NCBI RefSeq assembly: GCF_900142475.1
Contig: NZ_FRAY01000007.1
Coordinates: 62,001-126,000, forward strand
Source of the DNA: Fibrobacter sp. UWH4
GTDB taxonomy: Bacteria; Fibrobacterota; Fibrobacteria; Fibrobacterales; Fibrobacteraceae
Direction: 5' to 3'
Length of the DNA stretch: 64,000 nucleotides
In this document: positions 33,474-42,021 of the stretch, piece by piece
How the letters are laid out: every line of letters begins with the position of its first letter
Numbering within the stretch: position 1 is the first letter of the stretch
Notes under the pieces: generated by a model
The model's input: the letters and a program-made list of their open reading frames with translations, nothing else
What the model was told of the DNA's origin: nothing
The model's database searches: none
Program-made: the position numbers and the translations under genes

Positions 33474-35170
33474 CAGTCATTACCCCCTACACTTCTGATG
33501 CAGCGCACTGCAATGGCACTAGTTTTTATAAAATAACTGACATAAGATCTTCCCACGCGGAAAGATCCCTCGTATGCCTCATACGCTCTATTCGTTGTAG
33601 ACCAGAAGTAGGCCTGATGATAAGTTGTTCCAGGCGCTGTCGGGAGAATCGTCATCCCATCTTCATTGAACTGTCCTATATTCTTATAGACGTCGACATC
33701 GGAAACCCAGGTGCATTCAGCCAAGGAATTTTTTTCGGCTTTCGAGAACAAATTCCACTCGGAAGATAGGGGGATTCTCCAACCCACAGGGCAGATTCCC
33801 TGCCAATCCAAAGTATCCTTGAATATGGTGCTCTTGTAAGTCGCAGACAACCGCATGGCTTCTAGCCAAGTATACATGCGACCGGCAATGGCACAATTTT
33901 TCGGATCCTGATTGTAGCACTCGCCCACATCGGAATCCACCCCCGCATAGTTCAAGTTCTCCGCCATCCATTCATAATCACCAATCTGCACCGTCTTGTA
34001 TGTCTGTCCGTCACGTTCATCTATCAAGGTTCCGTAAGAAACATTCTTGTTGAAGTGTTTTTCTACAGGAAGCTCATACATGTTAGAGAGGGACCACCTG
34101 TTCTTTTCGCGGCATGTGAACGGGATATCTTCGAGGTACGCTAATTCTCCAATATTTGCAGCGGAGCACATCTTGTTGAAGCAGAGTTCGGTTGAATCGG
34201 CCAGTCTCCACTTGTTGTCATAGACATATACCCCGTGCGTGATGTTGGAAAACGCCTTGTCGCAGTATGCCGACATGGACTTTTGAGGAGTTCCCATCAG
34301 GCCTTCCTTGAAGGTGCCGTTCGTTGCGGTTCCAAAACCGTAAGTATCGGCATTTTCGGCCAATACCGGAATCCACACACCCTTCAGGCAATAGTACAGG
34401 TCGCTGCGCGAAACTCTGATTACCTTTTCGCTGTCCAGAGCGACCTTGCCAAGATTATCGCCGGCACACAAGCCCAGGACTCTTTCGGCATTCGCCATGG
34501 TCGTATCGTATTCGGAGGAATACTGGGCGCTGCTACTGTAAATAGTCAAGGAATCCATCTCGAAAAAGTTCGACAAATCCGACTTACCGGCGCGCGGATC
34601 GTTCATCGAAGCCGAAGATTTCGGAGCATCATCCAAGGTGGGCACGAACTCTTCCCAGTGTTCGTCATGGCAACGCAAGTAGCCATTCAACGAAGCGACA
34701 AACACGAATTTTCCCTCATGACTGCTGTTGCAATCTTGCAGGTACCTTAAGGATATCAAGGTATCATCTGCGGCGACGTACAAGTTCAGCGAGGTTGTAA
34801 TCTGGCTAGACGAGGATTTTTCGTTCCCCGAACTCGTCGATGGCGTACTGGAGCTTGACTTCGCTTCGCTACCGCTCGAACCGTTGTCTTTACTGCCGGA
34901 GCTTTTTTCTTCTGGTGGGTCCTGGTCTTCTTCAGTAAATTCGAACATCATCCAGAAGCCATCCTTGCATGTCACGTAGATGTCTTCATCGTTGACATAG
35001 ACCGAATCGCCTTCCTGTCCTTTTCCGCAATCCCCGAGTTCTTCCATAGAAAACGCGGTCTGCATTTTAGGATCGAAATTAGAACCGGACGAATCATCAC
35101 CACAGCCGAGTACGAAAGCACAACTCATTACTGAAATTGCACTCGCAAAATTCCTAGCCCATTTATTCAT
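33473..35170 (-). CDS. FISUMP-domain lipoprotein
   Basis: 565 residues. The signal peptide has a lipobox near VLGCGDDSS. A Ser-rich linker follows at about residues 90-125. N-terminal modules resemble those of the next gene (ELGDCGKGQEGDSVYVNDEDIYVTC-like segments), and the FISUMP domain occupies about the last 190 residues: DERDGQTYKTVQIGDYEWMAENLNY in outline, CPVGWRIPLSSEWNLF and AVRCIRSV. It is the first gene of the three-gene surface operon. AT-rich DNA upstream (35171-35247) probably holds the promoter. Confidence 0.9.
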   Translation of the reverse strand: MNKWARNFASAISVMSCAFVLGCGDDSSGSNFDPKMQTAFSMEELGDCGKGQEGDSVYVNDEDIYVTCKDGFWMMFEFTEEDQDPPEEKSSGSKDNGSSGSEAKSSSSTPSTSSGNEKSSSSQITTSLNLYVAADDTLISLRYLQDCNSSHEGKFVFVASLNGYLRCHDEHWEEFVPTLDDAPKSSASMNDPRAGKSDLSNFFEMDSLTIYSSSAQYSSEYDTTMANAERVLGLCAGDNLGKVALDSEKVIRVSRSDLYYCLKGVWIPVLAENADTYGFGTATNGTFKEGLMGTPQKSMSAYCDKAFSNITHGVYVYDNKWRLADSTELCFNKMCSAANIGELAYLEDIPFTCREKNRWSLSNMYELPVEKHFNKNVSYGTLIDERDGQTYKTVQIGDYEWMAENLNYAGVDSDVGECYNQDPKNCAIAGRMYTWLEAMRLSATYKSTIFKDTLDWQGICPVGWRIPLSSEWNLFSKAEKNSLAECTWVSDVDVYKNIGQFNEDGMTILPTAPGTTYHQAYFWSTTNRAYEAYEGSFRVGRSYVSYFIKTSAIAVRCIRSVGGND

Positions 35171-35247
35171 AAGAAGTTTCCTTTCTTATAAAAATAGCTA
35201 TTTCTTACCTTTCCAAATTCAAGCAGGGCGACTTTCGCGCCCATTCG

Positions 35248-35835
35248 CTACCGTCTTTTGAAAACGACAATTTCGGCATCGGCTCCGTTCTTGCCGTATT
35301 CGCTTACGAGAATGTTGCGTTCGTCGCAGGCGATTCCAAAACAGCGGCCTTCGGCGTTTTGCTTTTCGACCTGGTTGCCCCAATAGCTTGCGTTATCGTC
35401 CAATAGCTTGACGCTGTTGCCGTTAATTTTGTATTCCTGATTGATGAACGAACCCTGCAGCACAAAGAGGTTGTCGATAGTCGGCATGTCCTTGATATTA
35501 AGCGCATTGACCTCCTCGATGAACTTCTGCTTCATGGGCGAAGTGGCGTGCGGCAATTGGTCCGCAGGGAGGCGCCAGCGCTTGAGCGTCGGGAAATACT
35601 TGCGGAGTTCCACCTTGTATTCTTCGCGGGTCAAGTTCTTGCCGGTGTTCTTGTTGAATTCATCGACGAACTGCGAGCAGAATTCGACCATCTGCTCCAT
35701 GTTGAAGTCGCCGGTGAATGCACCGTCTTTGTAGCAGTAGATGCAGTATTCTTCGTTCTTGCTGCCGTCGGCGTTTGTGCCCAAGATTTCCGGTGTGAGC
35801 GGCATTCCGCAGCTCTGACAAAATTTCATTTCCAT
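35248..35835 (-). CDS. zinc-ribbon protein, copy 1
   Basis: 195 residues. The N-terminal zinc ribbon is KFCQSCGMPL...EEYCIYCYKDG, a four-Cys site in the putative zinc-ribbon family. A helical middle (GDFNMEQMVEFCSQFVDEFNK) and a compact C-terminal beta domain follow. It is almost identical to the protein at 40131-40718, with scattered differences. The ATG follows GGAGAACTT. It lies 10 bases downstream of the GyrI-like gene and is probably transcribed with it. The function is unknown; the pairing with drug-sensing regulators suggests a stress role. Confidence 0.85.
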   Translation of the reverse strand: MEMKFCQSCGMPLTPEILGTNADGSKNEEYCIYCYKDGAFTGDFNMEQMVEFCSQFVDEFNKNTGKNLTREEYKVELRKYFPTLKRWRLPADQLPHATSPMKQKFIEEVNALNIKDMPTIDNLFVLQGSFINQEYKINGNSVKLLDDNASYWGNQVEKQNAEGRCFGIACDERNILVSEYGKNGADAEIVVFKRR

Positions 35836-35845
35836 AAGTTCTCCT

Positions 35846-36478
35846 TTATTTCTTCTTTATCGGGTGGCGGATGACTGTTTTCAACTTTTCCGGGGCGACT
35901 TTGCGCGCGTCGGAAAGGTAAATCTCGTGATGACGCCTCGTGTCCGAGATGTCATTTTCGTAGCCGTTATCGGCGATAAACTTGTCCATTGCAACGATTG
36001 TCGCGGGTTCGTCATCGTACGAGCCGGAATGCATGCACTGCACACAAAGTCCTTCTTCGATTTCTAGAAATTCGACTTTTGAAAAGTCCATTTTCTTTTT
36101 GCGAGTCGCTTCTTCAATCGCCCAAACGAAATCGACTTTGGTAACAAAGTCAGGGAGCCTGATGACAGAAATCCACTGGAAATTTTCCTTGTGGCTGTAA
36201 TCGATTCCGTCAACGTCGTCCTGCCACCAGAATCCTTCAAGTGGCGGCACGACGTAATCAAAGTAACCCTCGATTTTGTGGTCACCCTTTTTACTCATCT
36301 TAATCGTGTATGCAATTCCGTACAAAAGTTCGATAGACTTTTTGTATTCACCATCTTCTTCATTCGGGTTGCCCCTGCCACGCACCGCGATGTAGTTCAT
36401 CTTCGGGACGGTGACGATTTCCGGCCTGCCCTTCGGCATGTAGAATTCCTTGTATTCTTTTTTAAAGTCAAAAGGCAT
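35846..36478 (-). CDS. GyrI-like small-molecule-binding protein
   Basis: 210 residues. IVTVPKMNYIAVRGRGNPN, ...KSIELLYGIAYTIKM, PPLEGFWWQDD and EEATRKKKMDFSKVEFLEIEEGLCVQC (outline) mark a GyrI-like domain of the larger SHV-type kind, with a deep ligand pocket; some relatives hydrolyse or bind cytotoxic compounds. No DNA-binding domain is present, unlike the MerR-type gene at 37689. A clear promoter (36508-36536) precedes it. It forms a two-gene unit with the zinc-ribbon gene. Confidence 0.85.
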   Translation of the reverse strand: MPFDFKKEYKEFYMPKGRPEIVTVPKMNYIAVRGRGNPNEEDGEYKKSIELLYGIAYTIKMSKKGDHKIEGYFDYVVPPLEGFWWQDDVDGIDYSHKENFQWISVIRLPDFVTKVDFVWAIEEATRKKKMDFSKVEFLEIEEGLCVQCMHSGSYDDEPATIVAMDKFIADNGYENDISDTRRHHEIYLSDARKVAPEKLKTVIRHPIKKK

Positions 36479-36507
36479 GAAATTTCCTCCTTACAACACG
36501 TGTACAA

Positions 36508-36536
36508 ATGTATACTATTTAAAAATTCTCGTCAAG
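36508..36536 (-). promoter_or_regulatory. promoter of the GyrI-like/zinc-ribbon unit
   Basis: On the minus strand TTGACG and TACATT are separated by 17 bases of AT-rich spacer. The same arrangement and nearly the same spacer occur at 40747-40775 ahead of the second zinc-ribbon gene, so the promoter was duplicated together with that gene. Confidence 0.75.
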
Positions 36537-36563
36537 TCCTTTTCGCTTTTTTTTCGGAATTTG

Positions 36564-36992
36564 TTAGTATCGGTTTCCATATTCCTTTCGTGCTTCACAA
36601 GTTCTCCTAACTCCAGGCCAGTAGCACCATGCAATAACAGCGGGAATGAGGGACGAGACACATCGCAACCAAGTAAAATCATTGATACAGCTAAAACCAC
36701 CAACCAGAGCGCGAAGGCTGTAGAGCACAACAATGGTGATGACTGCCATACGTGTCAAGGGCAAGCGCCGAATGTCGCCGGTAGCCGAGAGTGCGTAAAG
36801 TCCAGCCACGCAGAATGCAAAGGCAAGACCGATGGTCAATGCGTACAACATCCAAACGTGACCTGATACCATCTGATGCATAAAGTCTTTAATTCCATAG
36901 GCTTCAAATGCCTCGTCTAAAGCGAACAGGCAGCATACATGACCAATAGCTATAAGGAAGTGGAGCGCTGCTCCGAATCGTAATTTTTTCAT
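36564..36992 (-). CDS. small membrane protein, intact copy
   Basis: 142 residues with four predicted membrane helices: AALHFLIAIGHVCCLFAL, MLYALTIGLAFAFCVAGLYAL, MAVITIVVLYSLRALVGG and SSLIPAVIAWCYW (outline). It starts 6 bases after the CAT-like gene and is probably co-transcribed with it. A truncated second copy at 41714-42016 has the same neighbour. No characterised family is recognised. Confidence 0.75.
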   Translation of the reverse strand: MKKLRFGAALHFLIAIGHVCCLFALDEAFEAYGIKDFMHQMVSGHVWMLYALTIGLAFAFCVAGLYALSATGDIRRLPLTRMAVITIVVLYSLRALVGGFSCINDFTWLRCVSSLIPAVIAWCYWPGVRRTCEARKEYGNRY

Positions 36993-36998
36993 GTTTTT

Positions 36999-37622
36999 TT
37001 ATCGAAGTTCATCGATTGCTTTTTGCAAGTTCGCAAGGAACTTCCCGGCGTGAGCCCCGTCCATTTGCGTGTGGTGGAATTGGAACGAAACCGGCAATTC
37101 ATAGCGGAAAAGACGCTTCCTGTAACGTCCCCAAATCATAAACGGATTGTTGAAAATGCCGGAATTCATGCCGACGGCACCGTCGATTTCCGCATCGATG
37201 ATGGCCGATGTGCCGATGACCATACTGTTCTCGGACAAGTCCCAATCCGTACAACTTTCTGCCACGATTTTTGTGTATTTGAGATAGTCGCGGTTGAATA
37301 TCGTCAAGTCTTCGGAATACGGGATGTCGCAAGAGCTGACTTCGCCTTCGTCGTTTTTCACGATTGTATTCACCGCAATCGAATCGTATTGCATAAGCTT
37401 GCCGTTTACCGGGAGCATGTAAAATTCCTTAACGTTTGCCGCGGCCTTGCCGATGCAGTAATCCATAAGCATGTTGAACTTCAAGCCGCGCTTCTTGCTT
37501 ACCTTCACGAGTCTTGTGACGTTTAGCGATTTGAAAAATGTCACCATCGGATTTGGAGCCTGCATCCAAAACTCAAACGCTTTTGCTCGAGTTGTACTTT
37601 TCGGATCAATTTCTTTTGCCAT
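36999..37622 (-). CDS. chloramphenicol acetyltransferase-like protein, copy 1
   Basis: 207 residues. The catalytic signature HHTQMDGAHAGKFL near the C-terminus matches the CAT family HHxxxDG motif, and NPFMIWGRYRKR resembles the preceding conserved segment. The N-terminus (DPKSTTRAKAFEFWMQAPNPMV in outline) is less like classical CAT. Many homologues are annotated CatA-like but have not been tested for drug resistance. It lies downstream of a MerR/GyrI regulator. A near-identical copy is at 42022-42645. Confidence 0.88.
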   Translation of the reverse strand: MAKEIDPKSTTRAKAFEFWMQAPNPMVTFFKSLNVTRLVKVSKKRGLKFNMLMDYCIGKAAANVKEFYMLPVNGKLMQYDSIAVNTIVKNDEGEVSSCDIPYSEDLTIFNRDYLKYTKIVAESCTDWDLSENSMVIGTSAIIDAEIDGAVGMNSGIFNNPFMIWGRYRKRLFRYELPVSFQFHHTQMDGAHAGKFLANLQKAIDELR

Positions 37623-37688
37623 AATGAACTTTGGTCACCTTAATAAATTTGCTGTCCGCCCCAAGATGGGGCAGACTATAGATATAGT

Positions 37689-38516
37689 TTATTCTATGGG
37701 AATCTGGATAACCGAGAGCCATTTTTCAGGGTCTTCTTGGTTCCAGGCTCCGTCGATGTAGCTGGTGCGGGGCTTTCCCGCGATTTTGTACCCCTTTTCT
37801 TCGATGTAGCGGAATGCTTCGATGAACGACTCGTAGAAACGTTCATAAGGGCCGATGTGCTTCATGCAGAGGGCCTTGGGAACAGCCGGAATGCGCTTGA
37901 ACTTGATAATGTCGCTGTCGGTCCCCATTTCTACAACTTGCTCGCAGTATTCGATATCGATATCTGTCGGGGTGTATTCCTTGTTGTGTTCGACAGTAAA
38001 GCAGTATTCGGGTTTGGGACACTTGCAACCGAGACGTTTCATTTCAGGGCCGATTTTTTCGTAGCACATGGGGCCCAGCACTTCGAAGTTGGGAATGATT
38101 TCCCGATGACTTGCCACGATGATTTCCGGCAGAGACTGGATGCTGAATTTATCCACTGTATTCATTTCCTTTAGAGAATTCTTCCAGTTGAGCAGTTGGT
38201 CGCGGCGGGCAATCAAACGTTTCAGTTGTGTTTCCGTTTCCTTGATTTTCTCTTCCATCTGGTGGATGCTTGGCGTGTGCGAATCGTCTTCGTACAGTTC
38301 CTTGATTTCGTCCAGCGAGAATCCGAGATTTTGCAATTCGCGGATGCTTTTCAACTTTTGCATCTGATCGATACTGTAGTAACGGTAACCCGTCAGGTTG
38401 TCCACGTCGTGGGGCAATAGCAGACCTTTCTGTTCGTAGTGACGCAAGGTCTTTACCGTCACCTGCATCAGCTGCGAGAACTCTCCGATTTTGAGTTTGG
38501 TTTTGTAGTTTGTCAT
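37689..38516 (-). CDS. MerR-family regulator with GyrI-like effector domain (BmrR/TipA type)
   Basis: 275 residues. The N-terminal MerR winged helix reads KIGEFSQLMQVTVKTLRHYEQKGLL, then GYRYYSIDQMQKL. A coiled-coil dimer helix spans about 75-115, and a GyrI-like ligand-binding domain ends the protein (IPAVPKALCMKHIGPYERFYESF, outline). Such proteins sense toxic compounds and distort a promoter with a long spacer to turn on detoxification genes. The CAT-like gene is 66 bases downstream; that gap has a 9-pair hairpin, so regulator and target may be read together or attenuated. Confidence 0.92.
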   Translation of the reverse strand: MTNYKTKLKIGEFSQLMQVTVKTLRHYEQKGLLLPHDVDNLTGYRYYSIDQMQKLKSIRELQNLGFSLDEIKELYEDDSHTPSIHQMEEKIKETETQLKRLIARRDQLLNWKNSLKEMNTVDKFSIQSLPEIIVASHREIIPNFEVLGPMCYEKIGPEMKRLGCKCPKPEYCFTVEHNKEYTPTDIDIEYCEQVVEMGTDSDIIKFKRIPAVPKALCMKHIGPYERFYESFIEAFRYIEEKGYKIAGKPRTSYIDGAWNQEDPEKWLSVIQIPIE

Positions 38517-38551
38517 CGTACGATTTTGGTTAGGATTCGAATCTGCTAGAA

Positions 38552-38581
38552 ATATAAGGCCTGCCCCAAGGGACGAGTCAA
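38552..38581 (-). promoter_or_regulatory. MerR-type promoter ahead of the regulator
   Basis: On the minus strand TTGACT and TTATAT are 18 bases apart, longer than optimal. The spacer contains CCCTTGGGG-like symmetry, as expected for a site of a MerR-family activator. It lies about 35 bases upstream of the regulator's own ATG, which suggests autoregulation. Confidence 0.65.
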
Positions 38582-38622
38582 GGGGAAAATACTAAAAAAC
38601 AAAAAAAGTCGCCGTGAGTGTC

Positions 38623-38697
38623 GGCAGCACTTGCGGCGGGAAGCCCACATCGTGCGCCGACCAGCTCGCCCGCGCCGTGCTCGGGAAAGAAGCGTAA
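38623..38697 (+). pseudogene. 3' fragment of a second TSCPD gene
   Basis: The plus strand encodes STCGGKPTSCADQLARAVLGKEA and then a stop. This matches the last third of the TSCPD protein at 26680-26937, with mostly silent or single-base differences in the DNA. The upstream two thirds are absent; instead there is an A-rich stretch. Confidence 0.85.
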
Positions 38698-38727
38698 TAT
38701 CTTAATTATACGGGCAGTCCGTTTACT

Positions 38728-40059
38728 TTATTTGACAACAATCTGTCTTGTTTCGGCAAAACCCTGGCCATAAATTCTAAGGAGGAGTGTACCGCGCGGC
38801 AGGTGGCCGAGGTTGATTGTAGTCGAAGCGCCAACATCGAGGGTTTCGAGCAGGTGGCCCATCATGTCGAATATCAGCAAGTTCGCACTGGGCACGCTTG
38901 CAAGAGTGACGCTCAATTCGTTGTTCACGAAATTTACATTGAACATATTTTGCACAACATAAATCGCAGTCGTGAGTTCACTTGAAGAACTTTCGGCAGC
39001 TTCACTACTACTAGACTCCGCGGCGCTGCTGCTTGATGCTACAGAAGACGAACTTGGGGAAACTTCGCTGCTGCTAGAGACAGAGCTAGAAGAATAGTCG
39101 GGATTTGCCGAAATGTTGACGGAGGCATTAGCTTCGGCGTTATTGTCGTTGCCTTGTGCGGTTACGGTTATGGTCAGCACATGGTCACCGATATCTTGAG
39201 GAACGGTTCCCGTGATAATGACGAGATCCTTTTCTTTATCCTGATTGACTTCGAAGCCTTCGAGAATCCCGTCAACGGTCGCGTTCTGCATGTGGGCATA
39301 CCTGAACACGATCGGTTTGATTGCGTCGCCTGCAACGACATCTTGCGTTTCGTTTTCGATAGCGACTAACGTCGTTGTGAACTTTTTGTGTTTGACAGAA
39401 ATTGTGCCGTTAAAGACGATGGAATCTTTTTCCATAATGTAGGCTGCTAGTCTATAATTAAAATCGCCATCGGGATGGTCCTGGCCCGTGGCACCCGAAA
39501 TTGTAATTATAGCAGATTCGTCGTCTATTTTTGCCGAAATTCCCTCAGGCACGCCAGAAAGATTTTCTTTAAGCAATTCTGTATAACCGAACACAATGGG
39601 CTCAATCTCATCGCTTGCGGTAACTGTTTGGTCAAGGTTTCCGCTGATATGCTCCACTTGTTCATTTAACGGAGTGATGTTTATACCGGTTGTGATTTGC
39701 AGGTATTCATGGGCATAATTCCCAGCTGCGGTAAATGACATTTCGTATTCGTCCCCGGGGGTGTTAGCCGGAATGCGACCGGATATGGTGCACTCGGCTT
39801 TACTGCTTGGCAGTGTGCCGCAATCCAGTTTCAGTCCCAGCGTCTTGACCGTTGTATTTACCGGGTAATTGATATAAAAATCATAAACTCGATTGAGTTC
39901 CGTAATTTCGTAAACGACAGGTTCGATGAAGTCTCCCGCTTTTACTGTTTGCACCGACTTTCCGCTGATGAGCCTATGGCTTATGTGAGTATTGAATTGG
40001 GCTATGGCGGTTTGCGTCATAGCCAATAGGGCAATTATGGAAACAATAATCTTATGCAT
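38728..40059 (-). CDS. secreted three-repeat protein with Ser-rich linker and C-terminal sorting-like domain
   Basis: 443 residues from ATG 40059, where the signal peptide begins (MHKIIVSIIALLAMTQTAIAQ). Three ~90-residue repeats follow, each opening like QTVxAGDxIEPIVFxYTEL and probably folding as Ig-like beta domains. After a long Ser/Ala/Glu linker (about 330-375), the C-terminus NLLIFDMMGHLLETLDVG...LPRGTLLLRIYGQGFAETRQIVVK in outline resembles type A sorting signals of secreted proteins. No catalytic motif is seen. Likely a surface-exposed binding or structural protein. The ribosome-binding site is weakly placed; an upstream GTG is possible. Confidence 0.75.
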   Translation of the reverse strand: MHKIIVSIIALLAMTQTAIAQFNTHISHRLISGKSVQTVKAGDFIEPVVYEITELNRVYDFYINYPVNTTVKTLGLKLDCGTLPSSKAECTISGRIPANTPGDEYEMSFTAAGNYAHEYLQITTGINITPLNEQVEHISGNLDQTVTASDEIEPIVFGYTELLKENLSGVPEGISAKIDDESAIITISGATGQDHPDGDFNYRLAAYIMEKDSIVFNGTISVKHKKFTTTLVAIENETQDVVAGDAIKPIVFRYAHMQNATVDGILEGFEVNQDKEKDLVIITGTVPQDIGDHVLTITVTAQGNDNNAEANASVNISANPDYSSSSVSSSSEVSPSSSSVASSSSAAESSSSEAAESSSSELTTAIYVVQNMFNVNFVNNELSVTLASVPSANLLIFDMMGHLLETLDVGASTTINLGHLPRGTLLLRIYGQGFAETRQIVVK

Positions 40060-40130
40060 AATCAGGCTTACTACTCCCCTTTCTGCACACAATATAGTTA
40101 TTTTGCACTGAATAGAAGCATAATTACCCG

Positions 40131-40718
40131 TTACCGTTTCTTGAATACGACGATTTCAGCATCGGCACCGTTTTTGCCGTATTCGCTCACGAGAATGTAG
40201 CATTCGTCGCAGGCGATTCCGAAGCAACGGCCTTCGGCGTTTTGCTTTTCGACCTGGTTGCCCCAGTAGCTTGCGTTGTCGTCTAAAAGCTTGACGCTGT
40301 TGCCGTTGATCTTGTATTCCTGATTGATGAACGAGCCCTGCAGAACAAATAGGTTGTCGATGGTCGGCATGTCTTTGATGTTCAGCGCATTGATCTCTTC
40401 AATGAACTTCTGCTTCATGGGCGAGGTGGCGTGGGGCAATTGGTCCGCGGGGAGGCGCCAGCGCTTGAGTGTCGGGAAGTACTTGCGAAGCTCCGCCTTG
40501 TATTCTTCGCGGGTCAGGCTTTTGCCTGTATTCTTGTTGAATTCATCGACGAACTGCGAGCAGAATTCGACCATCTGTTCCATGTTGAAGTCGCCGGTGA
40601 ACGCGCCGTCTTTGTAGCAGTAGATGCAATATTCCTCGTTCTTGCTGCCGTCGGCGTTGGTGCCCAAGATTTCCGGTGTGAGCGGCATTCCGCAGCTCTG
40701 ACAAAACTTCATTTCCAT
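40131..40718 (-). CDS. zinc-ribbon protein, copy 2
   Basis: 195 residues from ATG 40718 after GGAGAACTT; an upstream in-frame extension lacks a signal. Sequence is nearly identical to the protein at 35248-35835 (a handful of substitutions such as K/S, V/A and R/K), with the same KFCQSCGMPL...CIYCYKDG zinc site. It has its own promoter at 40747-40775, whereas copy 1 sits behind a GyrI-like gene. The duplication is recent judged by DNA identity. Function unknown. Confidence 0.85.
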   Translation of the reverse strand: MEMKFCQSCGMPLTPEILGTNADGSKNEEYCIYCYKDGAFTGDFNMEQMVEFCSQFVDEFNKNTGKSLTREEYKAELRKYFPTLKRWRLPADQLPHATSPMKQKFIEEINALNIKDMPTIDNLFVLQGSFINQEYKINGNSVKLLDDNASYWGNQVEKQNAEGRCFGIACDECYILVSEYGKNGADAEIVVFKKR

Positions 40719-40746
40719 AAGTTCTCCTTTATTTAACACATACACA

Positions 40747-40775
40747 AATGTACACTATTTTAAAATTCTTGTCAA
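40747..40775 (-). promoter_or_regulatory. promoter of zinc-ribbon copy 2
   Basis: On the minus strand TTGACA and TACATT are separated by 17 bases (spacer AGAATTTTAAAATAGTG). The sequence closely matches the promoter at 36508-36536. Confidence 0.8.
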
Positions 40776-40789
40776 GGAACTTATTCAAA

Positions 40790-41314
40790 TTATTTCAAAA
40801 TTTGAGCAATCGGTTCTAGGGTATCAAAATTCACGAAGTCCACTTGCTTGCCGTAGGTGGCGATGAGAGCGCGGACTTCGGCGTTACGCTCCGCTTCGGG
40901 GATTTTCGTGACCTTCGAATACAAAAGTTTCATCATGATTCTGTGTTTCAGGCTGAGTCTGGTGTAATCGATGGCGCCGCGAAGGTGGAAAATTTTACTT
41001 TCATCGTAATGCGATGCGGGAACCTGCTTTTTGAGGCAGTCCCTGATGTGGTTGACGTTTTCGGCATCGGTCGGGTCGGCGAGACCGACAGTCGCGACAA
41101 ACAGTTCCTGACTTGCAGAGAGGCCGCAAACCGTTTTCTTGAGGCCCATGACACCGCCGGCGCAGAGGGCGCCCAGATAGACGATGCGGTCATAGCCGGC
41201 AACGCTTTTCACGTCTTTAAAGAAAACTGCCTTGAGCCCCGTGATTTCGGCGAGGCGTTCAGCGTAGCGTTTTGTCGAGCCGTAGCGGCTTCCGTAGATG
41301 ATGATAGTGTTCAT
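40790..41314 (-). CDS. flavodoxin-domain protein
   Basis: 174 residues from ATG 41314 (an earlier in-frame Met lacks support; AAAGGA lies upstream). MNTIIIYGSRYGSTKRYAERLAE is a flavodoxin-like FMN phosphate-binding loop, followed by YDRIVYLGALCAGG and LFVATVGLADP. The C-terminal helix pattern resembles HemG-like protoporphyrinogen oxidase/flavodoxin proteins, but identity is not certain. It lies 29 bases after the ACT-domain gene in the TetR-controlled cassette. Confidence 0.8.
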   Translation of the reverse strand: MNTIIIYGSRYGSTKRYAERLAEITGLKAVFFKDVKSVAGYDRIVYLGALCAGGVMGLKKTVCGLSASQELFVATVGLADPTDAENVNHIRDCLKKQVPASHYDESKIFHLRGAIDYTRLSLKHRIMMKLLYSKVTKIPEAERNAEVRALIATYGKQVDFVNFDTLEPIAQILK

Positions 41315-41343
41315 CCGATTATAATCCTTTCTTTGAGGCTTTA

Positions 41344-41709
41344 TCACACCACGTCATATCCCGCATCAGACAAGACTTTCAGCGCTTTCTCGAAATTTTC
41401 GGCTTTCACAAGGATATAATCCGTATTGAAAGTGGATATCGCAAAAATTCCAACGCCATTTTCTGCAAGAATAGCCGAGAGTTTCGAAAGGATACCTATA
41501 AGAGAAAAATCAAGTACACCCTGAATACGGAATCCCCGCCATCCATCATCTCGTTCAATAGTATTTTGGGGTACATCATCTGTTTTGCATACGAGGGATA
41601 TTTCTTCGTCGGTCTTGCCAATGAAATAAAAATCCTTACCCGTATCGACATCACTAACGTCCGCTACTTTACAGACTGTTAGTTTATGATCCAATTTCTT
41701 TATTACCAT
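41344..41709 (-). CDS. ACT-domain protein
   Basis: 121 residues. The C-terminal half has the ACT pattern RIQGVLDFSLIGILSKLSAILAENGVGIFAISTFNTDYILVK in outline, preceded by a first ACT-like half, as in the small CASTOR/POLLUX-related ACT proteins. ACT domains bind amino acids or similar ligands. It lies 4 bases after the truncated membrane protein gene. The ligand cannot be predicted. Confidence 0.8.
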   Translation of the reverse strand: MVIKKLDHKLTVCKVADVSDVDTGKDFYFIGKTDEEISLVCKTDDVPQNTIERDDGWRGFRIQGVLDFSLIGILSKLSAILAENGVGIFAISTFNTDYILVKAENFEKALKVLSDAGYDVV

Positions 41710-41713
41710 AAAT

Positions 41714-42016
41714 TCAATCGTTTGTTAGAGTTTTACTTTCGTCGTTGACTATACTAAATACAAAAGATTTAGGACGTTCGCCACCCCAAATTAACTCCAG
41801 GCCAGTAGCCGAGAGTGCATAAAGTCCAGCCACGCAGAATGCAAAGGCAAGACCGATGGTCAGGGCATACAACATCCAAATGTGGCCTGATACCATCTGA
41901 TGCATGAAGTCTTTAATTCCATAGGCTTCGAATGTCTCGTCTAAAGCGAACAGGCAGCATACATGACCAATAGCTATAAGGAAGTGAAGCGCCGCTCCGA
42001 ATCGTAATTTTTTCAT
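41714..42016 (-). pseudogene. truncated copy of the small membrane protein
   Basis: From ATG 42016 the first ~70 residues match the protein at 36564-36992 (MKKLRFGAALHFLIAIGHVCC ... LYALSATG), then the frame diverges to LELIWGGERPKSF and stops. In the DNA, sequence up to CCAGTAGC joins directly to GAGAGTG. In the intact copy these are separated by ~200 bases flanked by near-identical CC(A/G)GTAGC. A deletion between those short repeats removed the last two helices and shifted the frame. Confidence 0.85.
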
Positions 42017-42021
42017 GTTTT

